Assembly: GCF_029433855.1 (NCBI RefSeq)
Contig: NZ_JAROAU010000003.1
Location: 1,725,672 to 1,789,671 of the forward strand
DNA: 64,000 nt
Reading direction: 5' to 3'
Source of the DNA: Candidatus Kosakonia sp. 282A-S69
GTDB lineage: Bacteria > Pseudomonadota > Gammaproteobacteria > Enterobacterales > Enterobacteriaceae
Made by a program: the position numbers and the translations under genes. The notes under the pieces were generated by a model, which did not search any database, was not told where the DNA came from, and worked only from the letters and a program-made list of their open reading frames with translations. Of this stretch, positions 1-9,221 are shown piece by piece. Position 1 is the first letter of the stretch; each line of letters begins with the position of its first letter.

Positions 1-159
1 CTCGGCGGGATGTGTATGCCGCTGCTGGTTGGCGTGATCCTCGACACCTGGAACTGGGACGCGGTATTTATGGCGATGACCGGCTTCTGCGTACTCTGTT
101 TTATTATGGTCTCGACGGTGATTGAGCCGCTGTCGAAGAGTGTAAAAATCATCAGATAA
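1..159 (+). CDS. C-terminal end of an MFS-type transporter (partial)
   Basis: An open frame from base 1 to TAA at 157-159 encodes 52 residues ending LSKSVKIIR. It is hydrophobic, with a Gly-rich turn (LGGMCMPLLVGVILDTWNWD) followed by a long membrane segment and a basic tail. This looks like the last two helices of a major facilitator superfamily permease. The substrate cannot be told from this fragment, and the rest of the gene lies upstream of the window. Confidence 0.6.
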   Translation, partial: LGGMCMPLLVGVILDTWNWDAVFMAMTGFCVLCFIMVSTVIEPLSKSVKIIR

Positions 160-167
160 GCGTTATC

Positions 168-190
168 AAGGGGCGTAAACGCCCCTTTTC
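168..190 (+). terminator. Rho-independent terminator
   Basis: GGGGCG-TAAA-CGCCCC at 170-185 followed by TTTT. It lies just after the MFS fragment. The A-run before the stem could also serve the converging methyltransferase gene. Confidence 0.8.
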
Positions 191-195
191 TGCCC

Positions 196-804
196 TTACC
201 GCTGACGCTGCGCCAGCCAGACGGAATGCCCGGTGCAGTGCGCATCATTTAGCACCACCTCAACCACATCAAACCCAATCTCCGACAGCAGTGCGCGATA
301 AGTCTGCGGCGCAAGGCTGGCATGATAGAGCGTTTCGCCCTCCAGCTGGCCGAGCGCCTCTCCCTCTTCCGGCCCGCTGGTAAACATCAGGACACTGCCT
401 GCATGGCTGTGCTGTTTAAAGCGATGGAACATCTGCCGCTGATCGTCACGTGTCAGATGAAAAAAACTGTCCCAGGCGATAAGCCCGTCAAAGGTCTCAC
501 CCAGCGCCAGCTGGCGCATATCCTGTAACAGCCAGCGTTGCTGAGGAAACGCCTCGCGGGCGCGATCGATCATAGCGGGTGCGCCATCGACACCCGTAAG
601 CTGAAAACCCTGCGCAATTAGCCAGCCCGCGATGGGGTGGCCGTTGCCGCAGCCGATGTCCACAATCCGTGCCTGTGATGGCAACCGGGCCGTGAACTTC
701 TCCAGCCACCTTTTTTCAAACAGCGCCCGTGAACGCTGCTCTGCAAAGGCCGCGGCATGGCGCTGATAGAGCGCAAGAATCTCCTCTGCGGATTTATTGC
801 TCAT
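196..804 (-). CDS. Class I SAM-dependent methyltransferase
   Basis: A 202-residue protein with the Rossmann-like SAM-binding motif I VDIGCGNGHP near residues 47-56, an acidic residue ending strand beta2 (LTGVDGAPAMI), and the motif LIAWDSFFHL in the strand beta4 region. This is the layout of small class I methyltransferases. The acceptor substrate is unknown. It follows the upstream GNAT gene with only 2 bases between that gene's... stop side and this start, so the two are probably one two-gene transcript, GNAT first in transcription. No membrane segment or signal peptide is visible. Confidence 0.8.
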   Translation of the reverse strand: MSNKSAEEILALYQRHAAAFAEQRSRALFEKRWLEKFTARLPSQARIVDIGCGNGHPIAGWLIAQGFQLTGVDGAPAMIDRAREAFPQQRWLLQDMRQLALGETFDGLIAWDSFFHLTRDDQRQMFHRFKQHSHAGSVLMFTSGPEEGEALGQLEGETLYHASLAPQTYRALLSEIGFDVVEVVLNDAHCTGHSVWLAQRQR

Positions 805-806
805 CC

Positions 807-1286
807 TTACTCTCCGCTTAAGGGGTAAACCATTTCAATACAACGCAGATCCGCCTTCGCCAGCTGCGAGTGATAAACGCTCTCCTGCACGACGGCAAAG
901 CCGCGTTTCTGATAGAAGATGCAGGCATTGGGCGTAGCCGCAAGCCGAAGATGGCTAAAGCCTCGTCGCAGCGCCTCCTGCTTCAGAACGTCCAGAATGC
1001 GCGTCGCCATCCCGTGCCCCTCCCACGCCGGCAGGGTGAAAATCGCCTCGATGCTACCGGTGGCAATATCGAGAAAGCCCGTCGCCACCGGCTGCCCCTC
1101 TTCAGATAGCGCGACATAAAAGGGGTTCTCCCTAATCATCGCCACCTGCCCCTGCGGCATGGCCTCCGGCGTCCAGGCGGCAATGACCTCATCGGCATAG
1201 ACGCCTTTGCAGCCGTGGCGGATCGCTGCATTGCGAATATGCCAGATAACCGGTGCTTCTTCGGGGTGTGCCAGCCTGATCGCCAC
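807..1286 (-). CDS. GNAT-family N-acetyltransferase
   Basis: A 159-residue single-domain acetyltransferase. The acyl-CoA binding region is visible as LPAWEGHGMATRILDVLKQEA (about residues 83-103), corresponding to the family's Q/RxxGxG/A loop. The C-terminal part has the typical ACIFYQKRGFAVVQES. The substrate is unknown. It is the first gene of a pair with the methyltransferase downstream and is transcribed away from the hydrolase gene starting at 1454. Confidence 0.8.
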   Translation of the reverse strand: MAIRLAHPEEAPVIWHIRNAAIRHGCKGVYADEVIAAWTPEAMPQGQVAMIRENPFYVALSEEGQPVATGFLDIATGSIEAIFTLPAWEGHGMATRILDVLKQEALRRGFSHLRLAATPNACIFYQKRGFAVVQESVYHSQLAKADLRCIEMVYPLSGE

Positions 1287-1453
1287 TCTCTCTCCTTACG
1301 GATTCTCCGATTCCATCCGCACGCTCTGCACGCGCGCAATGGGCTGCTACAGTTTTACGGTAGTGATTCGAAACGCGAAGCGAATTGGCCGCGATACGAA
1401 CATTAATGAATAAATAGAAAGAATGTGTCACCACTCAACGATGAGGTAAGGCA

Positions 1454-2275
1454 ATGAGTACTATCAAAACGCAAGATGGAACGCAGATCTACTACAAAGA
1501 TTGGGGTTCAGGTAAACCGGTGCTGTTCAGCCACGGCTGGCCGCTGGATGGTGATATGTGGGACAGCCAGCTCAACTTCCTCGCCGAGCGCGGTTATCGG
1601 GTTATCGCTTTTGACCGTCGCGGCTTTGGCCGTTCCGGGCAGCCGTGGAACGGCTACGACTACGATACCTTTGCCTCCGATATCAACGATTTGATCACCG
1701 CGCTGGATCTGCATGACGTCACGCTGGTCGGCTTCTCCATGGGCGGCGGTGATGTGGCACGCTACATAGGTCGCTATGGCACTTCACGCGTGGCAGGCCT
1801 GGCGCTGCTGGGTGCCGTCACCCCTATTTTTGGCAAAACGGACGACCATCCTGAGGGCGTCGACAAAAGCGTATTCGATGAGATCAAAGCGGGTCTGCGC
1901 AAAGATCGCGCGCAGTTTATCAGCGATTTCGCCACGCCCTTTTATGGGCTTAATGCCGGGCAGAAGGTCTCCGATGGCGTACTCACGCAAACTCTGAATA
2001 TCGCCCTGCTGGCGTCGCTGAAAGGGACGATTGATTGCGTCACCGCCTTCTCCGAAACCGACTTCCGCGAAGATATCAAAAAAGTGGATGTACCGACGCT
2101 GGTGATTCATGGCAGCAATGACCAGGTGGTGCCGTTTGAGGCGACCGGTAAACTCTCTGCCGAGATGATCCCCGGTGCCGAACTGAAGGTGTATGACAAC
2201 GGCCCGCACGGCTTTGCCGTGACCCACCAGGATCAGCTTAACGACGATCTGCTGGCTTTCTTGCAGAAGATTTGA
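1454..2275 (+). CDS. Alpha/beta hydrolase, arylesterase / cofactor-free haloperoxidase type
   Basis: 273 residues, the usual length for the non-heme chloroperoxidase/arylesterase group. The nucleophile elbow GFSMGG places Ser95, the acid is Asp223 (HGSNDQVVP) and the base His252 (NGPHGF), a complete Ser-Asp-His triad. The oxyanion-hole region HGWPLDGDMW is also family-typical. Members hydrolyse aryl and short-chain esters, and many show perhydrolase activity. There is no signal peptide, so it is cytosolic. Start chosen at the ATG after AGGTAAGGCA. A REP pair and a terminator lie just downstream. Confidence 0.85.
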   Translation: MSTIKTQDGTQIYYKDWGSGKPVLFSHGWPLDGDMWDSQLNFLAERGYRVIAFDRRGFGRSGQPWNGYDYDTFASDINDLITALDLHDVTLVGFSMGGGDVARYIGRYGTSRVAGLALLGAVTPIFGKTDDHPEGVDKSVFDEIKAGLRKDRAQFISDFATPFYGLNAGQKVSDGVLTQTLNIALLASLKGTIDCVTAFSETDFREDIKKVDVPTLVIHGSNDQVVPFEATGKLSAEMIPGAELKVYDNGPHGFAVTHQDQLNDDLLAFLQKI

Positions 2276-2288
2276 GTGACACTCTCCA

Positions 2289-2353
2289 GGCCGTATTAAG
2301 GCGGAGCCGCCATCAGGCATTTTGCCGGGTGGCGCTACCCTTACCGGGCCTAC
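2289..2353. repeat. Degenerate REP pair (BIME-like)
   Basis: Two imperfect REP-type units face each other: an inverted unit at about 2289-2319 (ending CGCCATCAGGCA) and a second at 2322-2353 (TGCCGGGTGGCGCTACCC, then ACCGGGCCTAC). They match the enterobacterial GCCGGATGGCG...TTATCCGGCCTAC consensus with several changes. They sit in the 3' region between two convergent genes, the usual location. Confidence 0.65.
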
Positions 2354-2366
2354 AAATCCCCTCACT

Positions 2367-2396
2367 GCCCGGTGACGTTATTGTCACCGGGCTTTT
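2367..2396. terminator. Bidirectional rho-independent terminator
   Basis: Perfect 10-bp stem GCCCGGTGAC / GTCACCGGGC with loop GTTATT, followed by TTTT, between the convergent hydrolase and ThDP-enzyme genes. Confidence 0.8.
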
Positions 2397-2399
2397 GCA

Positions 2400-4178
2400 T
2401 CACTTCTTATGGAACAGCTGGCTGGCGGTGTCGCTAATCACCTGCACCGCGCCGCGATCGCCCTTCGCCATTGAGGCCATAAAGGCTTTCGCCTGCTTAA
2501 AGGTGATATGCGGCGGCAACGGTGCCACTTCCGGATCCGTCTTCACCTCCAGCACCACCGGCCGATCGGACTGCAACGCCTGCTGCCAGGCGGTTGAGAG
2601 CGCATCCGGGTTATCAACAAAAATACCGCCCAGCCCCAGCGATTGCGCAAACTCGGCATAACGCACATCCGGCAGCTGTTGGGTCGCCTCAAAGCGTGGA
2701 TTGCCCTCCATCACCCGCTGCTCCCAGGTCACCTGGTTGAGATCCTGGTTGTTGAAGACACAAATCACCAGCCGCGGATTGGCCCACTGCTGCCAGTACT
2801 TCTGAATGGTAATCAGCTCGGCCATGTTGTTCATCTGCATTGCCCCATCGCCCACCAGCGCGACAACTACCTTCTCCGGCGCAGCAAATTTCGCCGCAAT
2901 GGCATAGGGCACCGCCGCGCCCATACAGGCCAGCCCGCCGGAGAGCGACGCGCGCTGCCCCTGCTTAACGCGATAATCGCGGGCAAACCAGTTGGCGCAC
3001 GAACCGGAATCGGAGGTGACAATTGCGTCATCGGGCAGCAGCGGCGACATCTCCCACACCACACGCTGCGGGTTGACCGGGTTCGCCGGTGCCATGGCGC
3101 GCTGTTCCATCAGCTCCCACCAGCTGCGCACATTTTTGGCAATCGACTCCTGCCAGCTGCGGTCGCTTTTCTGCTCCAGTAGCGGCAGCAAGGCGCGTAA
3201 CGTCTCAGCCGAATCGCCGTGCAGGTTCACTTCGCACGGGTAACGCAACCCCAGCATCGCCGGGTCGATATCAATCTGTACGGCGCGGGCGCTGCCTTCC
3301 GGCGGCAAAAATTCGGTCCACGGGAAACCGCTGCCAATCATCAACAGCGTGTCGCACTCCTGCATCAGTTTCCACGAAGGTTCGGTGCCGAGCAGGCCAA
3401 TCGAGCCGGTAACAAAAGGCGCATCGTCAGGCAGCACATCCTTACCGAGCAGCGCTTTTGCCACCCCGGCACCCAGCACATTCGCCGCCTGCACCACTTC
3501 GACCGCCGCATTGCGCGCACCGGCACCAATCAGGATCGCCACTTTTTTACCGGCATTGAGCACCTCTGCGGCGCGCTTGAGATCGGCTTCATGAGGAATA
3601 ATGCGCGGGCGCTGATAGCCCGAGCCGGAGTGGGTAAAGCCGTGGGCATGCTGCGGGGCCTGCCAGGGCTCGTCCTGCACATCTTTCGGGATAATGACTA
3701 CCCCGACGCCATTCTGTGCCATCGCCACGCGCACGCCGCGATCGACCAGATGACGCACCTGCGCGGGCGTTGCGGCTTCCTGGACAAAGTTGGCGACATC
3801 GGAGAAGACACGATCAAGATTCATCTCCTGCTGATAACTGGCACCGCGCGCGGTGGTCTCCGCCTGACCGGCAATCGCCAGCACCGGGGCGTGATCCATT
3901 TTGGCGTCGTAGAGACCGGTCAGCATATGGGTCGCCCCCGGGCCGCCGGTCGAGAGACAGACGCCCAGCTCGCCGGTAAATTTAGCATGGCCAACCGCCA
4001 TAAAGGCCGCCATCTCTTCATGACGCACCTGGATAAACTCAATGCCGTCGCCGGATTTATTCGCGCGCTGAATTGCCCCGAGCACGCCGTTGATGCCGTC
4101 TCCCGGATAACCATAAATACGTGTCACGCCCCACTCTTTCAGGCGCTGAACGAAGAAATCGCTGGTTTTCATGCTCAT
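2400..4178 (-). CDS. Thiamine-diphosphate enzyme of the pyruvate oxidase / acetolactate synthase family
   Basis: About 592 residues with the three-domain architecture of POX/ALS enzymes. The N-terminal PYR domain has the catalytic-Glu region VRHEEMAAFMAVGHAKFTG. The central domain has the Gly-rich VAILIGAGA. The C-terminal PP domain has the ThDP motif VALVGDGAMQM...FNNQDLNQVTWEQRV. The sequence resembles quinone-dependent pyruvate dehydrogenase/oxidase homologues more than biosynthetic acetolactate synthases, but the substrate (probably a 2-keto acid such as pyruvate) is inferred. The start at 4178 is chosen because AAGGAG lies 8 bases upstream. A longer frame to 4211 has no comparable site. 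The gene is monocistronic and ends at a shared terminator. Confidence 0.75.
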   Translation of the reverse strand: MSMKTSDFFVQRLKEWGVTRIYGYPGDGINGVLGAIQRANKSGDGIEFIQVRHEEMAAFMAVGHAKFTGELGVCLSTGGPGATHMLTGLYDAKMDHAPVLAIAGQAETTARGASYQQEMNLDRVFSDVANFVQEAATPAQVRHLVDRGVRVAMAQNGVGVVIIPKDVQDEPWQAPQHAHGFTHSGSGYQRPRIIPHEADLKRAAEVLNAGKKVAILIGAGARNAAVEVVQAANVLGAGVAKALLGKDVLPDDAPFVTGSIGLLGTEPSWKLMQECDTLLMIGSGFPWTEFLPPEGSARAVQIDIDPAMLGLRYPCEVNLHGDSAETLRALLPLLEQKSDRSWQESIAKNVRSWWELMEQRAMAPANPVNPQRVVWEMSPLLPDDAIVTSDSGSCANWFARDYRVKQGQRASLSGGLACMGAAVPYAIAAKFAAPEKVVVALVGDGAMQMNNMAELITIQKYWQQWANPRLVICVFNNQDLNQVTWEQRVMEGNPRFEATQQLPDVRYAEFAQSLGLGGIFVDNPDALSTAWQQALQSDRPVVLEVKTDPEVAPLPPHITFKQAKAFMASMAKGDRGAVQVISDTASQLFHKK

Positions 4179-4294
4179 CGTGCTTTCTCCTTGCAGCTTC
4201 ATTAGAAACATTAAGGGTAGTCGATGCTGATGCAGGTATTGGATTTGGAAGTCCCAGGCCGGGTCAGCGCAGCGCCACCCGGCAGGATCTCATA

Positions 4295-5845
4295 TCAGGA
4301 GGCGGCCAGCGCCCGGTCGCGCCCGTCAATTTTCGCCTGATAGAGCGCTTTATCCGCCCCCTCTTTCAGGCGAATGGCGTCATCGTAATTTTGATCGGCA
4401 ACCAGGCTGTAACACCCGGCGCTGATGGTTACAATGCTCTGCTGCGCGCTGGTCTTAACGTGTGGGATCTGCGCATTACGCACCGCGGTCACCGCCTGTC
4501 GGGCGACAAACAGCGCCGCTTCAGGCCCGGTATCCGGCAGAATAATGGCAAACTCTTCGCCGCCGTAGCGAGCAATTAAATCATTCGGTCGCAGTTTGAG
4601 CTTTTGCAGAATCTCTCCTACCATCCGCAGGCAGTTATCCCCGGCAACATGGCCATAAAAATCGTTATAGCGCTTGAAATAGTCAATATCGATCATGATC
4701 AGCGCCACCGGTTTTTCCGTCAGCGCAGAGGCCTTCAGGCTTTTACTTAAAAAGAGATCGAACTGGCGACGGTTCGCAAGCCCGGTCAGCCCATCGGCCA
4801 GCGCCATCAGTTGCAGCGTATGGTTGATACTGGTCAGCTCATCACGCAACACCGCAAGCTCGGTCTGATTACGCACATTGAGCCGCACCTGGCGAAAAAT
4901 AATCGAGCCCATCAACAGGGTGCCGAGCAGCAGCATGCCGTTAAGCACCAAATCCGGCAGGCTCTCCTGCAACCACGTGTTCCACAGCGCCGGTCTGTCG
5001 TAACCAGCGGCGACCACCAGCGGATAGCGCTCAAGCCGGGCAAAGCCGTAGGTCCGCTCAACGTGATCAAGGGCGGAGACCCAGGTCCCGTTACCGCGAT
5101 CTTTTCGCGCCAGCTCTCGGGTAAAGAGCGGGCTGGCAGAGAGATTGCGGTTGATAATCTCCTCACCATAGGGGCGCACATACAGCGCGGTGCCATCAAC
5201 ATTCAGCAGGGCGAGCATGTCGCGATTACCCAATTCAAAATAGGCATAAAAGTGGCGGAAGTAGTCGATTCTTACCGTCGCCAGCAGGATGCCCTCAAAT
5301 CCACCCGCTTTGTCGCTGATGCGTAACGACACCGGGATCACTAAATCTCCGGTTGTGCGGCTGCGGATCACATGACCAATGTGCACACCACCGTGACCAT
5401 TACGGCGATGATAGAGAAAATATTCGCGGTCGCTGTTGTTGGACATCACCGGGATTTTGCCAAACGAAGTCGACTTCATATTCCCCTGAGCGTCATAAAC
5501 CATCAGGCCATGCAGTTGCGGCAGTCGGGATTTCAGATCCGCAAGATAGATATCAAACTGTTGCGCGTTAATCTGGTCAACGTTCTCGACAGGCAGATTA
5601 CGACGGATATCACGCAGCACCAGCTCCGTCTGCAGAAAGGTATCTTCCGCTTGCCGCGCCTGCGAGATAGAGAGATTAACCGCATCGCGCTCAATATCCT
5701 CGATCGTGCGCTCCCAGGAGCGAGTCAGCGTCCAGGTGGTGGTTGCCACCCCGGCCAGCAGCAATGTGACGATAAAAAAGGTGATACTGCGCCCCAGCGA
5801 AGATTCGAGAGCCAGTTTCCGTGCGAGCTGCTTTCTAAATTTCAT
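4295..5845 (-). CDS. Membrane diguanylate cyclase with periplasmic Cache-like sensor and GGDEF domain
   Basis: 516 residues. A first membrane helix lies at about residues 20-45 (SITFFIVTLLLAGVATTTWTL), then a periplasmic region of roughly 240 residues resembling dCache sensors, a second helix near 290-315, and a C-terminal GGDEF domain. The active-site signature is GGEEF at 428-432, preceded by RPND, an RxxD product-inhibition site at the usual distance. It should make c-di-GMP from two GTP at the inner membrane in response to an unknown periplasmic ligand. AAAGGAG precedes the ATG. The neighbouring BLUF-EAL gene on the same strand could be functionally opposed. Confidence 0.88.
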   Translation of the reverse strand: MKFRKQLARKLALESSLGRSITFFIVTLLLAGVATTTWTLTRSWERTIEDIERDAVNLSISQARQAEDTFLQTELVLRDIRRNLPVENVDQINAQQFDIYLADLKSRLPQLHGLMVYDAQGNMKSTSFGKIPVMSNNSDREYFLYHRRNGHGGVHIGHVIRSRTTGDLVIPVSLRISDKAGGFEGILLATVRIDYFRHFYAYFELGNRDMLALLNVDGTALYVRPYGEEIINRNLSASPLFTRELARKDRGNGTWVSALDHVERTYGFARLERYPLVVAAGYDRPALWNTWLQESLPDLVLNGMLLLGTLLMGSIIFRQVRLNVRNQTELAVLRDELTSINHTLQLMALADGLTGLANRRQFDLFLSKSLKASALTEKPVALIMIDIDYFKRYNDFYGHVAGDNCLRMVGEILQKLKLRPNDLIARYGGEEFAIILPDTGPEAALFVARQAVTAVRNAQIPHVKTSAQQSIVTISAGCYSLVADQNYDDAIRLKEGADKALYQAKIDGRDRALAAS

Positions 5846-5922
5846 CCACGCTCCTTTGTCACATCCACTGTCGATTGGTTAAGCATAGAAGCACGATGAT
5901 CCATAAGCCAAACCGAATGCCA

Positions 5923-7152
5923 TCAGGGTTTCTTGCCAAGCGGAACGCGCTCAGGCCAGTTAATTGCCGGAACGCCATTTAACATCGGGCGGGCAAAGAG
6001 GAAACCCTGAAAACGCTCGATACCGACGGCTTCAAGCCAGCACCACTCCTCCACCTTCTCGACCCCTTCCGCGACAACGCTAATTTGTAGCTCTGCACAG
6101 CACTCGAGAATGGCTTTCACGATCGCCTGTTTCGGGCCATGAAGATGAATATCGGTAACGATGGTGCGGTCGATTTTCAGCTTATCGGGCTGAAACTTGG
6201 CCAGCAGCGACAGGCCGGCAAAGCCGGAGCCGAAATCATCAATCGCCAGACCAATCCCCGCAGCGCGCAGTTGGCGAATCGCCCAGGTGAACTCGTCATA
6301 GCTGGAGATCACCTCATCTTCCGTCACTTCGACAATAATCTGCCCGGGGCTGAGCTTATTGCGCGCAACGTGTTCGAGGAGAATATCCACCGCACCCGGG
6401 ATCTTCACCAGCGACATCGGCAGCAGGTTAAGAGCGATTTTGTGATGACCAATGCCGATGCGTCGCGCCATTGCCAGCGCCCATGCTTTGGAGGCGAGAT
6501 CCGCTTCATGCAGCTTCTCAGAAGCAATGGTCGCGAAATAGTCCTGCGGACTGCCGCCATCCGGCCCGCGGATCAGCGCTTCCAGCGAGGAGATTTTGCC
6601 GCGCATCGGTTCGATGATCGGCTGAAAGGCGAACTGACAAGGCTGCCCCTCAAGTACAGACAGCGTCTCATGGCTAAACGGCGACTCTTTGCGGATAAAG
6701 CGCCACTCGTCGGGCGAGGTATTACGTACGCCGCCGTTGTTATTCGCGCAGGAGATAAAATTGCGGATAAATTTGTAGGCGCGATCGCTGCTCGCCTGGT
6801 TGTAGCGCACCATGCCAAAGCGTAACACGGCGCGTAATACCGTCGCGGGCTGCACCGTTCGCAGGTCAAAGAGCACCATCCCGCGATCGACAAAGCGGCG
6901 GCGCGGCGCAAAATCGCGCAGCAACTCAACGATATTGCCGTGGCGGACGTCACTGTTGATGCGCTCAAAAACGCTGTTGACCGACTCCAGCGGTCCTTCA
7001 AGAACCTGCAAAAAGTACTCGCCGTCGAACAATAAGATACCCGTTACCTGCAACGTTGCGTTGCTGTGGTTCGCTCGCTCGACGATAGCAGTCAGTTGAG
7101 AGGGAATTAATGCCCGATTCAGTCGGCTACGGTATATCAAAGTCGCTAACAC
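5923..7152 (-). CDS. BLUF-EAL blue-light-regulated c-di-GMP phosphodiesterase (BlrP1-like)
   Basis: 409 residues. The N-terminal BLUF flavin domain has the expected photochemical residues Tyr7 (LIYRS), Asn31 and Gln49 (FLQVLEGP). The C-terminal EAL domain keeps the catalytic set: E191-A-L, N242, E275, D305-D306 (DDFGSG), K326, E362 and Q382. This is the arrangement of Klebsiella BlrP1, a light-activated phosphodiesterase, rather than E. coli BluF (YcgF), whose EAL domain is degenerate and acts by binding the BluR repressor. No MerR-type bluR gene is adjacent. The start codon is GTG, with GAGGGT about 9 bases upstream. FAD binding and light response are inferred from the family. Confidence 0.9.
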   Translation of the reverse strand: MLATLIYRSRLNRALIPSQLTAIVERANHSNATLQVTGILLFDGEYFLQVLEGPLESVNSVFERINSDVRHGNIVELLRDFAPRRRFVDRGMVLFDLRTVQPATVLRAVLRFGMVRYNQASSDRAYKFIRNFISCANNNGGVRNTSPDEWRFIRKESPFSHETLSVLEGQPCQFAFQPIIEPMRGKISSLEALIRGPDGGSPQDYFATIASEKLHEADLASKAWALAMARRIGIGHHKIALNLLPMSLVKIPGAVDILLEHVARNKLSPGQIIVEVTEDEVISSYDEFTWAIRQLRAAGIGLAIDDFGSGFAGLSLLAKFQPDKLKIDRTIVTDIHLHGPKQAIVKAILECCAELQISVVAEGVEKVEEWCWLEAVGIERFQGFLFARPMLNGVPAINWPERVPLGKKP

Positions 7153-7628
7153 GCGATGCTACCCTCAAAATGCCCACAAAGAATCCGATTGGATGGTGCC
7201 CATCGCGGGAGTCTAACAATAGACTGCTCATCCCGTTCGTTGAACAGAGACCAATCTGTTAGTGTGATCGCAGATTAGAGCGTATTCACGTTGCGAATTG
7301 CACCACCCATACTCGCCGCCCGATGTTAAGAGCGCCTTTTTCCGGGGAGGCTTTTTCACCCTTTCCCGCATCGCTCACCATCAGTTTAGCTTAAGGTTTT
7401 ACTTACCTCCGGGATTTATTCCCCACCGAATTTTATTTTTCAAAATAATAACAATCAGTCGCTTTACTGCTCAAGCGACACTTAAAAAATAATTAATCTA
7501 ACGGCTTTTCGTGTCGCATAACTTCATGGAAAATGCCCGGGTAAAACAATAACGACATTTCATTAAGAAAAATGAACATGCTCTTTGCGCCTGTGGCAAT
7601 AAATGGCGCGTTCCATCGTGGGATTATT
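7153..7628. other. Divergent intergenic region between BLUF-EAL and Aer-type genes
   Basis: 476 bases with no convincing gene. The right half (about 7380-7560) is noticeably AT-rich compared with its surroundings and probably holds the promoter of the receptor gene. No clear sigma-28 promoter or operator could be assigned, and short frames here lack good ribosome sites. Confidence 0.4.
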
Positions 7629-9167
7629 ATGAAACTCAACACACCCGTTACACAAAAAGAATATTTGCTTAACGAAGACTCGACATTATTGTCGACGACC
7701 GATATGCAAAGCCACATTACTTATGCCAACACGGCGTTTATTGAAGCCAGCGGCTTTACGGAAGCACAGCTAAAAGGTCAGCCGCACAATATTATTCGGC
7801 ATCCGGACATGCCGCCCGCCGCCTTCGGCGATATGTGGTTTACGCTCAGGCAAGGCGACAGCTGGACCGGGCTGGTCAAGAACCGCCGTCAAAATGGCGA
7901 TCACTATTGGGTACGCGCCAACGTGACGCCGGTATATCAGCAAGGGGAGTTAACCGGCTATATCTCGGTGCGTAATGTACCGGCGCGCGAGGAGATTGAC
8001 GCCACATCGACGTTTTATCAGCGCGTTAATGAAAATAAAACGAAAGGTTATAAATTTTATAAAGGATTGCTGGTTCGACGGGGTATACTCTCATTTTTAT
8101 CGTTATTTCAGCGCATCAGCACAGCTGGCCGCATTTATTTCGGCGTCATCACCTCTGCGGTCCTGTTAATGGCATTGCAGTTCCTCTCATTAAATAACAT
8201 AGAAAAATCTGCGGCAGTGTTAATTATCTTTGCCCTGCTCACGCTCTTCTTGCAGCAGCAATTCTCCCGCCCGCTGAAAATCGTCCTCGCACAAATGCAG
8301 CGCGTGGTTTCTGGCCGCAAAGCCGATTACCGGCACTTTAATCGCGTCGACGAAATTGGGCTTCTGATGCGCCTGGTGAATCAGTCCGGGCTTAACCTCA
8401 ATTCGCTGGTTGGCGATGTCTCGGCGCAGATTGCGGGTATCCGCGCCGTAAGCGAGCAGATCGCTCGTGAAGGCGACGCGCTGCACACCCGTACGGCAGA
8501 AACTACCGCCGACCTGCACCAGACGGCGGCGGCGGTAGAGGAGATCGCCAGCGCGGTGAAACAGACGGCGGAAACCGCGTCGGACACCATGAGCCGGGCG
8601 GACGAAACCAGCGCCAGCGCGATCAAGAGCGGAGAGGCGATGAAACAGGCTATCGCCATGATGCAGGCTGTCTCGGCAGATAACAGCAAGATCGTCGATA
8701 TTATCGGCGTCATCGACAGCATCGCCTTTCAGACCAACATTCTGGCGCTCAACGCTGCGGTGGAAGCGGCGCGCGCCGGTGAAGCGGGCCGCGGGTTTGC
8801 GGTGGTCGCCACCGAGGTGCGCAATCTGGCCCAGCACTCTGCCTCAGCGGCGCGGCAGATCCAGACGCTGATTGAACACAATGTGGCAAACGTCAAAAGC
8901 GGTGTCGGGCTAGTCGCCAGCACGGAAAACCATCTGACGACGATGATCGACAATGTGATCGCTATGTCGACGATGATAAAAGAGATTGGCACCGCCACCC
9001 ATGAACAGACGCAGGCGCTGGCGCTGATTAATGACTCGGTTTCCCGACTCGGCGGCATGACGCAAACCAACAGCGGCATGGTTGACCATGTCACGCAGGC
9101 GGCAGAAAATCTCGCGGCCCGCGCCGCGCGCCTGAATCGTGCGGTGCATGTTTTTGGCGGCAACTGA
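7629..9167 (+). CDS. aer: Aer-type energy-taxis receptor (PAS-MCP)
   Basis: 512 residues resembling E. coli Aer. The N-terminal PAS domain holds the FAD-binding landmarks Asn34, Arg57, His58 and Asp60 in IIRHPDMP, followed by KNRRQNGDHYWVRAN. A central hydrophobic hairpin anchor lies near residues 165-210, then HAMP, then the signalling domain with the conserved hairpin tip IAFQTNILALNAAVEAARAGE. It lacks a C-terminal CheR/CheB pentapeptide, like Aer itself. Start chosen at MKLNTPVT, where homology with Aer begins. An in-frame ATG at 7572 would add 19 unrelated residues. Its role is to sense redox or electron-transport state and signal to CheA/CheW. E. coli aer lies elsewhere, so this may be a second, paralogous copy. 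Confidence 0.85.
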   Translation: MKLNTPVTQKEYLLNEDSTLLSTTDMQSHITYANTAFIEASGFTEAQLKGQPHNIIRHPDMPPAAFGDMWFTLRQGDSWTGLVKNRRQNGDHYWVRANVTPVYQQGELTGYISVRNVPAREEIDATSTFYQRVNENKTKGYKFYKGLLVRRGILSFLSLFQRISTAGRIYFGVITSAVLLMALQFLSLNNIEKSAAVLIIFALLTLFLQQQFSRPLKIVLAQMQRVVSGRKADYRHFNRVDEIGLLMRLVNQSGLNLNSLVGDVSAQIAGIRAVSEQIAREGDALHTRTAETTADLHQTAAAVEEIASAVKQTAETASDTMSRADETSASAIKSGEAMKQAIAMMQAVSADNSKIVDIIGVIDSIAFQTNILALNAAVEAARAGEAGRGFAVVATEVRNLAQHSASAARQIQTLIEHNVANVKSGVGLVASTENHLTTMIDNVIAMSTMIKEIGTATHEQTQALALINDSVSRLGGMTQTNSGMVDHVTQAAENLAARAARLNRAVHVFGGN

Positions 9168-9221
9168 GAAGCAAACCCCCATGCTATAGTCCCCCTTCCA
9201 GTAGCGGAAGGAGAACGTAGC

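Noticed and set aside
3219-4205. 328-codon plus-strand frame opposite the ThDP-enzyme gene
   Set aside because: Antisense shadow of a clearly homologous gene, with no recognisable domain.
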